Source: Marivita sp965656765 (GTDB taxonomy: Bacteria > Pseudomonadota > Alphaproteobacteria > Rhodobacterales > Rhodobacteraceae). Taken from it: a DNA stretch of 64,000 nucleotides. How positions within the stretch are numbered: position 1 is the stretch's first letter; every line of letters begins with the position of its first letter. Below, piece by piece: positions 24,137 through 32,681 of the stretch. Under the pieces are notes generated by a model. It was not told where the DNA came from. It made no database searches and saw only the letters and a program-made list of their open reading frames with translations. Both the position numbers and the translations under genes were made by a program. The DNA is taken from contig NZ_CBFHLV010000002.1 in the NCBI RefSeq assembly GCF_965656765.1, positions 62,001 through 126,000 of the forward strand. The letters are read 5' to 3'.

Positions 24137-25741
24137 ATGTTCGACCTGATCCTGAAAGGTGGCGAGGTGTTCGATGGCACCGGCGCGGTTGGGAAAATCG
24201 CTGATGTCGGCATAAAAAATGGTATGATCACCGAGGTCGGCGAAATCAACACCGACAACGGTGCCAAGGTTATAGACGTGTCCGGCCTTGCTGTGTCGCC
24301 GGGGTTCATCGATATGCACACGCATTCGGACTTTACCCTGATCGCGGATGGCCGTGCCGAAAGTCAGGTGCATCAGGGCGTGACCACCGAAGTCATCGGC
24401 CAGTGCGGCATCTCTTGCGCGCCGGTTTGTTCACATGCCGCGATCCGGCGGGTGTCACCGTGGTTCACCGAAAAGGCCAAGCACCGCAAATGGTTGGGGT
24501 TTGGTGAATACCTAGATGTGCTGGACGATACCGAACTGGGCGTGAATGTCGTGGCCTTCGTTGGTCATGGCACCATCCACCGGGCGGTGCTTGGCGGCGA
24601 ATTGCACGCGGGTGAGCCCGACGACGTGGCAAAAATGGCCAAGTTGGTGGATCAGTGTATGGAGGAAGGTGCGGGCGGCTTTTCCTCGGGGCTTGAATAC
24701 TTTCCGGGTAGTCTGGCTGCACCCGATCACCTTGTCCCGATGGTAGAGGTCGCGGCGAAATACGGTCGGCTTTACGCGACCCATGTGCGCAACCGCGACA
24801 CCGAGTATGATCTTGGTTTTACCGAAGCGATGAGCACTGCGCGACAGGCAGGCGCGCGGCTACAGATCAGCCATATCCAACCGAAATTCGGCGCGCCCGG
24901 CCATGCGATGGAGCATACTCTTGAGATGATTGACATCGCGCGCACCCATGATGGTGACATCGCATTCGATGTAATTCCACATGACTGGAACCATACGCTG
25001 ATGGCCTCGATCCTACCGAAATGGGCGCAGGCGGGTGGTATCGACGATGTGCTGAAACGGCTCGCCAATCCCGAAGATCGGGAACGGATCAAGGCCAATC
25101 CCAAGCCAATGTGGCTGCTTGTGAAAGCGCGGCAGTGGAAGGACATTATCCTGCTGAACGCTACCGAAAACAAAGACCTGGTCGGTGCAAACTTTGACGA
25201 GATTGGCCGGATGCGCGGCGTTGATCCTTACGACGCTGTGCTCGATATACTGCTTGAGGAAGGCGAGAACATGATGGCCACCATGTGGTCCTCGAAGAGT
25301 TTTCTGAACATGGATATTGATCTTTGCCTTCAGCAGCCAGAATGCGCTGTCATCTCCGATACAGTCGCAATCGCCAATGACGGCATTCTCAGCGACCATA
25401 TTGGTTCTCTCAGCGGTTATGGCTGGGCGGCCCGGTTCCTGCAACACTATGTCCGGGACAGGGGTGTACTAAACCTATCGCAAGCCATCGCCAAGATCAC
25501 CGGAATCCCGGCGGATCGTTTGGGTTTGAAAAGCAGAGGTAAGCTGCAAAGAGGCTATCACGCCGATATCTGCGTGTTTGATCCGGCCGCGATTTCCAGT
25601 AATGCCACGGCGCGTCACCCCCGTCGCTATGCCTCGGGCATTGCGCATGTTTTGGTCAATGGCTGCCTGTCCATGCACAATGGGAAGCGCACCTCGAGCA
25701 ATACAGGTGTCGTCTTGCGCGACTTCCAACGGGTTGCTTAA
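24137..25741 (+). CDS. N-acyl-D-amino-acid deacylase family amidohydrolase
   Basis: 534 residues. FDLILKGGEVFDGTG opens the small beta domain, GFIDMHTHSDF carries the first metal ligands, GVTTEVIGQCGIS the conserved Cys segment, and HVRNRD and ISHIQPKFG further ligand regions; the end GYHADICVFDP closes the beta domain. These features match D-aminoacylase and related N-acyl-D-amino acid hydrolases; dihydroorotase/hydantoinase-type relatives are possible. Co-transcribed with the TRAP genes, so it probably acts in the cytoplasm on the imported compound, releasing an amino acid and an acyl group. Confidence 0.85.
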   Translation: MFDLILKGGEVFDGTGAVGKIADVGIKNGMITEVGEINTDNGAKVIDVSGLAVSPGFIDMHTHSDFTLIADGRAESQVHQGVTTEVIGQCGISCAPVCSHAAIRRVSPWFTEKAKHRKWLGFGEYLDVLDDTELGVNVVAFVGHGTIHRAVLGGELHAGEPDDVAKMAKLVDQCMEEGAGGFSSGLEYFPGSLAAPDHLVPMVEVAAKYGRLYATHVRNRDTEYDLGFTEAMSTARQAGARLQISHIQPKFGAPGHAMEHTLEMIDIARTHDGDIAFDVIPHDWNHTLMASILPKWAQAGGIDDVLKRLANPEDRERIKANPKPMWLLVKARQWKDIILLNATENKDLVGANFDEIGRMRGVDPYDAVLDILLEEGENMMATMWSSKSFLNMDIDLCLQQPECAVISDTVAIANDGILSDHIGSLSGYGWAARFLQHYVRDRGVLNLSQAIAKITGIPADRLGLKSRGKLQRGYHADICVFDPAAISSNATARHPRRYASGIAHVLVNGCLSMHNGKRTSSNTGVVLRDFQRVA

Positions 25742-25873
25742 ACGGTGCGAAAGCGTCGGGTGGCTGCTTTCTTTGTAAATATGTTCCATTCTCTACATGA
25801 GGCGGGGCTTCTGGCAAAACCAGTATAGTTCAAACGTTTTACAGGCGATTTGAAGTAGAGATACTGGCGAGAG

Positions 25874-26758
25874 CTACAATACGTCCCATACTGCGCGGGT
25901 TGTCGGGTCAAAGAGCGATGGGTTCGCGTAAGCGGCGATGGTCAGGTGCTCTGTCCAATGTTCTTCTCCGATGGCGACCAGCGTACCATCTGCCAATTCG
26001 CTTTGAATGGCGGTTTCAGGCATCCAGGCAAAGCCGCTTCCTGACATCAGCCTTCGTTTGATGGCCTCGACCAAACCGTCAACATAGATCGTTTCGGCAT
26101 TAAAGTGTTTACGTCCAATAGCATGGTCGACAACCATTCCAAGAAAGCTGGTCTTTTCGTAAGCCAAATACGGGATCATTTTGCTGCTGCGATGATCAAG
26201 ATTCCAATCCAAATCATGTGCCGCTTCCGCCGCAGCGACAGGGATCAATCGGTCAGTCAGAAGATCTTTGCGGTCGAACGCAGTCTCGTCGATGGTGAGC
26301 GACACGGCGCTATGGGTGTAGCACAGCATAATGTCGACCGCGCCTTCAACCAGAAGTTCGCAACATGTCCCGAGCGAGTCCGAGATCACACGTGTGCGAA
26401 TGTCGCTCATACTTTGCTGAAGTGTTTCGATCCGGCTGGCCAGGTAGTTGACCGATATCGTGTGCAGCACGGAAAAGCGAATAAAGCGATGTTCACCGCG
26501 ATCCGCGTCCCGGAGCGTTTGACGGGCTTCGGACAGTTGCGAAAGTGCGGTGATGGCAATCGGCAAGAATTGTTGCCCTGCTTCTGTCAGCTGGACGGGA
26601 TACGTCGCGCGATTCACCAAAGGTAGGCCAACCCAGCTTTCCAGAGCCTTGATCCGTCGGCTAAATGCGGACTGAGTGATGTTTCTTTCATCAGCAGCAC
26701 GTGTGAAATTCTGTGCCCGGGCCAAGCACTCAAAATCACGCAACCAGTTCAGATCCAT
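25874..26758 (-). CDS. LysR family transcriptional regulator
   Basis: 294 residues. The N-terminal winged helix reads MDLNWLRDFECLARAQNFTR and ITQSAFSRRIKALESWVG, the canonical LysR helix-turn-helix; the rest (about 90-290) is the effector-binding domain. It is divergently placed from the betaine-type ABC operon, and a perfect T-N11-A type inverted repeat lies 42 bp upstream of its ATG, so it most likely controls itself and that operon. Its 3' side meets the D-aminoacylase gene tail to tail, so control of the TRAP genes is less likely. Confidence 0.92.
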   Translation of the reverse strand: MDLNWLRDFECLARAQNFTRAADERNITQSAFSRRIKALESWVGLPLVNRATYPVQLTEAGQQFLPIAITALSQLSEARQTLRDADRGEHRFIRFSVLHTISVNYLASRIETLQQSMSDIRTRVISDSLGTCCELLVEGAVDIMLCYTHSAVSLTIDETAFDRKDLLTDRLIPVAAAEAAHDLDWNLDHRSSKMIPYLAYEKTSFLGMVVDHAIGRKHFNAETIYVDGLVEAIKRRLMSGSGFAWMPETAIQSELADGTLVAIGEEHWTEHLTIAAYANPSLFDPTTRAVWDVL

Positions 26759-26799
26759 TTATGCCTCTGAAAATAAATATGTTTTTCCATCGTTACCAT

Positions 26800-26824
26800 A
26801 AACTATGCAAATTAAGAATAGTTT
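26800..26824. promoter_or_regulatory. LysR-type operator AAACTAT-N11-ATAGTTT
   Basis: Arms at 26800-26806 and 26818-26824 are perfect reverse complements separated by 11 nt, the classic spacing of LysR recognition sites. It lies in an AT-rich patch between the lysR start and the proX-like gene. Confidence 0.65.
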
Positions 26825-27025
26825 GATGAAATGTTTGAATTGGAGTGCCTCGAAAATCTGTTCCTACGCTTTGAACATGGGCATGCGTTCCCGATATCCG
26901 GCGCTCTTGGGCAATTTCGGAAGGGTCGGCGCGGAGACATGCTAGAGTCGGGGCTTGGGTCTCGGCGCACAAAACATGCAGAGCTGGACAAAAACGACCA
27001 GCCACCAACAGAGGAGACGATCATA

Positions 27026-27988
27026 ATGAAAAATCTAAAAGCCATTGGGCTGGCCGCTGCCGTTAGTGCGCTTGCTATGCCGGCATTTGCGTCCGAAGAG
27101 GTAAAAATCGGAGTGCCATCTTGGACTGGCGCACAGGCAATTGCGTATGTTCTAGGGACGGTTGTTGAAACGCGTATTGGCGGCCAGGTCGAATATGTAC
27201 CCGGCAACAACGCCACGATCTTTCAAGCGATGGATCAAGGTAAGGGCGATATTGATGTGCACCCGGATGTGTGGCTGCCCAATCAGGAAAGCTTTACCAA
27301 GCAATATGTTGATGAGGCGGGCACTGTGACGCTGTCCTCAAACCCGTATCAGGGCAATCAGGGATTCTGTGTAACCAAGGATTTTGGCGAAGCTAACAAC
27401 ATCACCGATATCGCGGATCTGGGTCGCCCGGATGTTGCCGCGTTGATGGATGGTGACGGTAATGGCAAAGGCGAGATGTGGATCGGCGCGCCCGGCTGGG
27501 CATCAGCCAATGTGAACGAAGTCAAAGTGCGTGATTATGGTTTGCTGGATTTCATTGAACCGGTCCGAACTGAAGAAGCGGTCAAAACTGCTCGTATCAA
27601 AGACAGCATTGCCAAGGGCGAAGGATATGCTTTCTACTGCTATGAGCCGCACGCGGTTTGGTTCATGTTCGACGTCAAGATGTTGACCGAGCCAACATTC
27701 GATCCGGAAAAGTATGTCATGGTTCAGCCGTCGGATGATCCGGATTGGTACACAAAGTCGATGGTCGCGACCAAAGACGCGCTCAAGGATGTGCAGATTG
27801 CATGGTCCAATTCGCTTGAAGACCGTTCGCCTGCGATTTCTGAATTTTTTGCGAATTTTGGCCTCGAAGCCTCGGATGTCAGTGCGCTGGCCTTTGAAAT
27901 CAGCGCCAATGGCCGTGACCCTTCAGAAGTTGCAGCTGAATGGGTCGAAGCGAATTCCGACCGCGTTGATGGCTGGCTTGGGCTGTAA
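27026..27988 (+). CDS. proX: Glycine betaine/quaternary ammonium ABC transporter substrate-binding protein
   Basis: 320 residues with a Sec signal (MKNLKAIGLAAAVSALAMPA, cleavage near AFA-S). The OpuAC/ProX fold is shown by KIGVPSWTGAQAIAYVLG, DIDVHPDVWLPN, GAPGWASANV and CYEPHAVW; the Trp and Tyr residues could form the aromatic cage that binds trimethylammonium groups. The ligand could be glycine betaine, choline, carnitine or TMAO; sequence alone does not decide. The ATG follows GAGGAG. First gene of a four-gene operon, separated from the ATPase gene by a hairpin. Confidence 0.85.
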   Translation: MKNLKAIGLAAAVSALAMPAFASEEVKIGVPSWTGAQAIAYVLGTVVETRIGGQVEYVPGNNATIFQAMDQGKGDIDVHPDVWLPNQESFTKQYVDEAGTVTLSSNPYQGNQGFCVTKDFGEANNITDIADLGRPDVAALMDGDGNGKGEMWIGAPGWASANVNEVKVRDYGLLDFIEPVRTEEAVKTARIKDSIAKGEGYAFYCYEPHAVWFMFDVKMLTEPTFDPEKYVMVQPSDDPDWYTKSMVATKDALKDVQIAWSNSLEDRSPAISEFFANFGLEASDVSALAFEISANGRDPSEVAAEWVEANSDRVDGWLGL

Positions 27989-28006
27989 GCGCGGGCTTTA
28001 AGCATT

Positions 28007-28031
28007 GGTCACTGGGTTTGTCTCGGTGACC
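28007..28031 (+). promoter_or_regulatory. Intercistronic hairpin between proX and proV
   Basis: GGTCACTG (28007-28014) pairs with CGGTGACC (28024-28031) over eight base pairs, one G-U, with a 9-nt loop; an outer ATTG/CAAT could extend it. No T-run follows. As in the TRAP operon it sits right after the binding-protein gene and may protect that mRNA segment. Confidence 0.55.
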
Positions 28032-28063
28032 AGTCAATCTTATCTCAGACAAGGCGCACCTAA

Positions 28064-29119
28064 ATGCATCACGAGACCGTCATCGAAATTTCCGACGTCT
28101 GGAAGATCTTCGGCGCGCATCCCGAAGCTGCCTTGCGGTCGATCCGTGAAGAGGGGCTCAGCAAGGCTGAGGTATTGGCCAAGCATAACGCGGTTGTCGG
28201 CGTGGCGGATGTCAGCCTTTCGGTCAACCGCGGCGAAATTTTCTGCATCATGGGTCTCTCGGGCAGTGGAAAGTCGACGCTTGTTCGTCATTTCAACCGC
28301 CTGTTGGAACCGACTGCCGGAAAGATCGAAATCGAGGGTACAGATGTGATGGCCCTTGGGCCGAAAGAACTGCAGACATTCCGCAACCGCAAGATCGGGA
28401 TGGTGTTCCAGAACTTTGCCCTGATGCCGCATCGATCTGTGCTTGATAACGTCGCTATGCCGCTGGAAATTCGGCAGGTGGCCAAGAATGAACGCATGCG
28501 GCAAGCCGCTGCAATATTGGACATCGTTGAACTTGGCGCATGGGGCGCCAAGTTTGCACATGAATTGTCGGGTGGCATGCAGCAACGGGTTGGACTTGCG
28601 CGGGCGTTGGCAGCCAACCCTGACGTGCTTTTGATGGATGAGCCGTTTTCGGCGCTTGACCCTCTGATCCGTCGTCAGTTGCAAGACGAGTTCATTCGCT
28701 TAAGCAAGATACTCAAAAAAACGACGGTGTTTATCACCCATGACTTGGACGAGGCCGTGCGTATCGGCGATCGCATTGCCATCATGCGTGACGGAAAGTT
28801 GGTGCAGGTTGGCACCGCAGAAGACATCGTAATGCATCCAGCCGACGACTACGTTGCGGATTTCGTTGCCGGTATTTCGCGGCTCAAGGTTGTTCACGCA
28901 CACGCAGTCATGCAGCCGCTTGGCGCGTATGTTGCAACTCATGGGCCCTTGGCTTCGGATGCGCCGCGCGTTGGGTCGCAGGAAACGCTCAGCACTTTGA
29001 TAAATCTGGCCATCGATAACACCAGCGCAATCCTTGTCGAAATGGACGGGCAGGACGTGGGTGTCATCACCCGCGCGGACCTGTTGCGCACAGTGATTGA
29101 GGGAACCGAAGTCTCATGA
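28064..29119 (+). CDS. proV: Glycine betaine/proline-type ABC transporter ATP-binding protein
   Basis: 351 residues. Walker A GLSGSGKST, signature ELSGGMQQRVGLARAL, Walker B VLLMDEPFSALDP and the switch His in FITHDLDEA are intact. An N-terminal extension of about 45 residues (KIFGAHPEAAL) and a C-terminal CBS-like region after residue 270 are typical of ProV/OpuAA ATPases, where the CBS part can sense ionic strength. The gene overlaps the permease gene by 4 nt (ATGA). Cytoplasmic face of the inner membrane. Confidence 0.93.
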   Translation: MHHETVIEISDVWKIFGAHPEAALRSIREEGLSKAEVLAKHNAVVGVADVSLSVNRGEIFCIMGLSGSGKSTLVRHFNRLLEPTAGKIEIEGTDVMALGPKELQTFRNRKIGMVFQNFALMPHRSVLDNVAMPLEIRQVAKNERMRQAAAILDIVELGAWGAKFAHELSGGMQQRVGLARALAANPDVLLMDEPFSALDPLIRRQLQDEFIRLSKILKKTTVFITHDLDEAVRIGDRIAIMRDGKLVQVGTAEDIVMHPADDYVADFVAGISRLKVVHAHAVMQPLGAYVATHGPLASDAPRVGSQETLSTLINLAIDNTSAILVEMDGQDVGVITRADLLRTVIEGTEVS

Positions 29120-30657
29120 ACAAGCAAGAGATTAATCCCCTTGAAGATACCGAAAGCGATGCCGCGCTTGCCTATGCCGAAGAGCGCCGCAAGAACATTC
29201 GGACCTTTGTCCGCACCAGCCCCGATTACTATATCCAGAACTTTGACAAGATCGGCGCATCCGCCCGTTTCACGCCGACCTTGAACCTTATGGCTGGCCT
29301 ATTTGGCCCAATCTGGTTTGGCGCACGCGGGCTTTGGTCCTGGGCGCTGCCGTTCTTGATCATCGAGGCGCTTGCCTTCGTTCAGATTGCACGCGGCCTG
29401 TTCGGGGATCTTGCGGCGGACGCTATGGCGCGGATTGCATCGATCGAAGGCACACTTGATTTGCGGCGTCAGCAACTCGCGGCCGCAATCGAAAACAATT
29501 CCGACCGGGTTGATGCGTTCCGGCGCACAGTGGAGTCTCTCGAAGCCAATATCGGCGGCATCCGAGCCGAGGCAGAGGCCGTGGCCGCGCAAGGCCCGTG
29601 GATTGTGTTTACGGGTTTGGTCCTTTTGGTCCTGGCCAAATTGGCACAGGCCACAGTGGCAAATTGGGCGCTCGAAGCGCGGTTTTCAGAATGGATGTCG
29701 GATCGCAGTATTAGTTCAGGCCTGCCGGTCCCAGAGATCATATTCAGCGCAGTTTTCATGGTTTTGATCGTTTCGACTGCAATGCTGCACTATAGTTTCC
29801 CCGGCCGGTTTTCGCTCCTCAGTGCGTTTCCGACCGACCCTGACATTCGCCTGATCAGCATAGCATGGGTCGAAGAGTTCATCGCCTTCTGCGTTCGCAA
29901 TAGCGAAACCTTCTTTGAGGCGCTCACCTTTGGCATTCGGTCCCTGCTGGATGCGCTCGAGGTTATTCTGGTGCAGACGCCGTGGATTGTGATCGCCAGC
30001 TTGATCGTCCTGCTGACGTGGCTGACCGCAGGAGTACGTACGGCAATCTATTCGGGTGCATTTCTCGCTTACATGGGTCTTCTGGGGTTTTGGGAAGCGG
30101 CAATGACCACACTTGCGCTCTTGGGAACTGCGGCCTGCCTGTCGATTGCTATCGGCATTCCCTTGGGCATGTTTGCGGCACGGCGGCCAAGATTCTATTC
30201 GTTCATCCAGCCCATCATGGATTTCATGCAAACGATGCCAGCCTTTGTTTTCATGGTTCCGGTCATTGCGTTCTTTGGTGTCGGAAAACCGGCTGCGGTG
30301 GTTGTGACGATGATTTTCGGCGGCACGCCTGTCGTACGTCTGACTGTGTTGGGCCTCCGCGGCGTTCCCGAAAGCGTGCGCGAAGCGGCGATCAGCTTTG
30401 GGGCAAACAAATGGTATCTGCTGACCAAAGTCGATCTTCCTTTGGCGAGCCCATCCATTCGTGCTGGGATCAATCAAACAATCATGTTGTCGTTGGCAAT
30501 GGTCGTGGTGGCGTCTTTGATTGGTGCCAAGGGTCTTGGCGAAGACGTTCTGGAGGCCTTGCAATATGCCAATGTCGGGCAAGGGATCCTTGCGGGTTTC
30601 TCGATCCTTTTCTGTGCAATGATCCTCGACCGTATCGTACAGGGCGCACGTAAATGA
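29116..30657 (+). CDS. proW: Betaine-type ABC transporter permease with N-terminal DUF2628-like and coiled-coil extension
   Basis: 513 residues, much longer than a usual 280-350 residue ProW. Residues about 35-95 (YIQNFDKIGASARFTPTLNL, then hydrophobic) resemble the DUF2628 membrane module. Residues about 108-155 are a charged coiled coil (SIEGTLDLRRQQLAAAIENN), and another membrane segment follows. The transport domain occupies about 290-510, with the EAA loop at 423-442 (EAAISFGANKWYLLTKVDLP) that docks the ATPase. It overlaps both neighbours by 4 nt. The extension may be regulatory or aid assembly. Confidence 0.88.
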   Translation: MNKQEINPLEDTESDAALAYAEERRKNIRTFVRTSPDYYIQNFDKIGASARFTPTLNLMAGLFGPIWFGARGLWSWALPFLIIEALAFVQIARGLFGDLAADAMARIASIEGTLDLRRQQLAAAIENNSDRVDAFRRTVESLEANIGGIRAEAEAVAAQGPWIVFTGLVLLVLAKLAQATVANWALEARFSEWMSDRSISSGLPVPEIIFSAVFMVLIVSTAMLHYSFPGRFSLLSAFPTDPDIRLISIAWVEEFIAFCVRNSETFFEALTFGIRSLLDALEVILVQTPWIVIASLIVLLTWLTAGVRTAIYSGAFLAYMGLLGFWEAAMTTLALLGTAACLSIAIGIPLGMFAARRPRFYSFIQPIMDFMQTMPAFVFMVPVIAFFGVGKPAAVVVTMIFGGTPVVRLTVLGLRGVPESVREAAISFGANKWYLLTKVDLPLASPSIRAGINQTIMLSLAMVVVASLIGAKGLGEDVLEALQYANVGQGILAGFSILFCAMILDRIVQGARK

Positions 30658-31433
30658 CGCCCTTGGTCTTTGTGCATGGGTTCATGGGCGGAAGCCGGCA
30701 ATGGACCGAACAGAAAAAGGCCTTGGCCCCATCGTTGGATGTCGTCACCGTTGATCTGCCGGGGTTTGGCAAAAACGCAGGGCTGACTGCGCCGGCCACC
30801 ATCGCAGGCTACGCCAACTGGGTGCTGGACTTCCTGACGGCACAGGAGGTTGACCGTTTTCATCTCCTCGGACATTCGATGGGCGGAATGATTGCGCAGG
30901 AAATCATAGCGCGTGCCCCGGCGCGCGTGGATCGCTTGGTCCTGTATGGAACAGGCGCAACAGGAATTCTTCCCGGTCGGTTCGAACCTATTCATATTTC
31001 GAAAAGCCGGGCACAAACCGATGGTCCGCGCAAAACGGCCCGCAGGATAGCGGCGACGTGGTTTCTTACCAGAGAATCATCTGCAGCTTTTGAAAGCTGC
31101 GCAACCATTGCGGAATGCAGCAGCCTGCAAGCGATTGTCGCCGGTTTGGACGCGATGGAGGCATGGGACGGCGTGCCAAACCTAAGCGCAATCCGGGCGC
31201 GAACTTTGGTGATCTGGGGCGATCATGATCGCACCTACCCCTGGAGTCAGACTGAACAGCTTTGGCGGTCGATTGGAAAAACCAGTTTAGCGGTGATCCC
31301 GGATTGTGCCCATGCAGCGCATTTGGAAAAGCCTGCGATCTTTAATCGTATTCTCAAGGACTTTTTCGACGATGTCCCAGTTCAAACCGCCCAGCAAAAC
31401 GGATTGCTGGAAAGAACGGTTCAGGGAACATGA
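30654..31433 (+). CDS. Alpha/beta hydrolase
   Basis: 259 residues. Oxyanion segment VFVHGFMGGSRQW, nucleophile elbow GHSMGG, acidic residue in VIWGDHDRTYP and the late catalytic His in PDCAHAAHLEKP give a complete triad. No signal peptide, so cytoplasmic. It is the last gene of the betaine-type ABC operon (ATGA overlap with the permease), suggesting it hydrolyses an ester or similar derivative of the imported compound, for example an acylated choline or betaine; this is inference from position only. Confidence 0.85.
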   Translation: MTPLVFVHGFMGGSRQWTEQKKALAPSLDVVTVDLPGFGKNAGLTAPATIAGYANWVLDFLTAQEVDRFHLLGHSMGGMIAQEIIARAPARVDRLVLYGTGATGILPGRFEPIHISKSRAQTDGPRKTARRIAATWFLTRESSAAFESCATIAECSSLQAIVAGLDAMEAWDGVPNLSAIRARTLVIWGDHDRTYPWSQTEQLWRSIGKTSLAVIPDCAHAAHLEKPAIFNRILKDFFDDVPVQTAQQNGLLERTVQGT

Positions 31434-31442
31434 CCCGCTAGC

Positions 31443-32681
31443 TCATGCGGCGTTGCGGGGTTTGGCAAATTCCGGCGATTGTACCACACCCGCATCAAAC
31501 AGCTTGGCAATCTCGGTGCCCGAACACCCGGCCACGTTGGATAGGATTTCTTCGGTGTGCTGCCCAAGCGTCGGCGCTGGCTGCGCAGAAAGGCGGTCTG
31601 TTGTGCCAAAGCTGGCAGGGTGCGCAGGCGTGCGGTAGGTTCCAATGCCGGGTTGCATAACATCACTGAACATGGGGTTTTCGGTGCTCAGGTCCGGGTC
31701 ATGCGCGACGGCCTCACGAACGGTGCGGAATTCAGACCAAGTAAGGCCAGAATCATTGAACGCCGCTTCGAAATCCGGCACGCGGCGCTGAGCGAACCAC
31801 GGCGTAAGGATCTCGGTAATCTCATCGCGGAACTGCCAGCGATTGCCTTCATCGGCCAAAGATACTCCGAGCCGCTGCTCAAGCGCCGCCATGGCGTCGG
31901 TGGTGCCGGTCGCCTTGCATATGCCGCGCCATTGGCGATCTGTCAGGCCAATGATCATCACCCGTCGACCATCGGCGCAGACAAAGTCTTGGCCATATGC
32001 ACCATAAAGCGCATTTCCGGATTTGCCGCGATCCTCAGAGTTCAAAGTCACATCGCCGATCATCCCGAGATGACCCAACGTCGCTGCTGCAACATCCTTA
32101 AGCGCGATCTCAGCCTCTTGCCCGCCATGACCCCGCAAACGGTGTCGTTCGGCGGCAAGAAGGGCTGAGACGCACATATTGCCTGCGATGAGATCCCAAG
32201 CGGGTAGAGCGTTGGCGACAGGGTCTTCGCTGCCGACCGGGCCAGTGATATGCGGAATACCAAGCGCGGGGTTGACGGTGTAGTCGACCTGCGGGCGGCC
32301 GTGCCGGTCGCCGGTCAATGTCACCATAATAAGATCTTCGCGGTACTGTTTGAGCGTTTCGTGATCCATCCAACCGCGTACCCGCAAATTGGTAAGAAAC
32401 AGGCCCGCGTCATCACCCGGCGCTGTGATGATCCGGGTGATCAATTCGCGCCCCTCGGCGGATTTCATATCGAGAGCGATGGATTTCTTGCCCTTGTTCA
32501 TCCCAGCCCAAAACAAGCTTTGCCCGTTTGGCGCGAGCGGCCAACGCCCTGCATCCAAACCGCCGCCCAGACGATCAAATCGGATCACTTCGGCACCCAT
32601 CTGGGCCAGTGTCATTCCCGCCAAGGGCACCGCAACAAAAGCTGACCCTTCGACGACACGCATTCCCTTGAGCACGCTCAT
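31443..32681 (-). CDS. Family III CoA-transferase (CaiB/BaiF)
   Basis: 412 residues. The start MSVLKGMRVVEGSAFVAVPLAGMTLAQMGAEVIRF-type opening, IALDMKSAEGRELI, and DLIAGNMCVSALLAA with the likely catalytic Asp mark a family III transferase, which moves CoA from a donor thioester to a carboxylic acid through mixed anhydrides. The start overlaps the stop of the hydratase gene (ATGA), the reason for choosing this ATG over one 60 nt upstream. The pair suggests activation then hydration of a C4-C5 dicarboxylate such as mesaconate or itaconate; direct proof is absent. It faces the hydrolase gene tail to tail with 9 nt between. Confidence 0.85.
   Translation of the reverse strand: MSVLKGMRVVEGSAFVAVPLAGMTLAQMGAEVIRFDRLGGGLDAGRWPLAPNGQSLFWAGMNKGKKSIALDMKSAEGRELITRIITAPGDDAGLFLTNLRVRGWMDHETLKQYREDLIMVTLTGDRHGRPQVDYTVNPALGIPHITGPVGSEDPVANALPAWDLIAGNMCVSALLAAERHRLRGHGGQEAEIALKDVAAATLGHLGMIGDVTLNSEDRGKSGNALYGAYGQDFVCADGRRVMIIGLTDRQWRGICKATGTTDAMAALEQRLGVSLADEGNRWQFRDEITEILTPWFAQRRVPDFEAAFNDSGLTWSEFRTVREAVAHDPDLSTENPMFSDVMQPGIGTYRTPAHPASFGTTDRLSAQPAPTLGQHTEEILSNVAGCSGTEIAKLFDAGVVQSPEFAKPRNAA

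Noticed and set aside
29716..30582. 288-codon frame antisense to the betaine-type permease
   Set aside because: Gln/His/Arg-rich nonsense-like product; the permease frame has the EAA loop and membrane segments.
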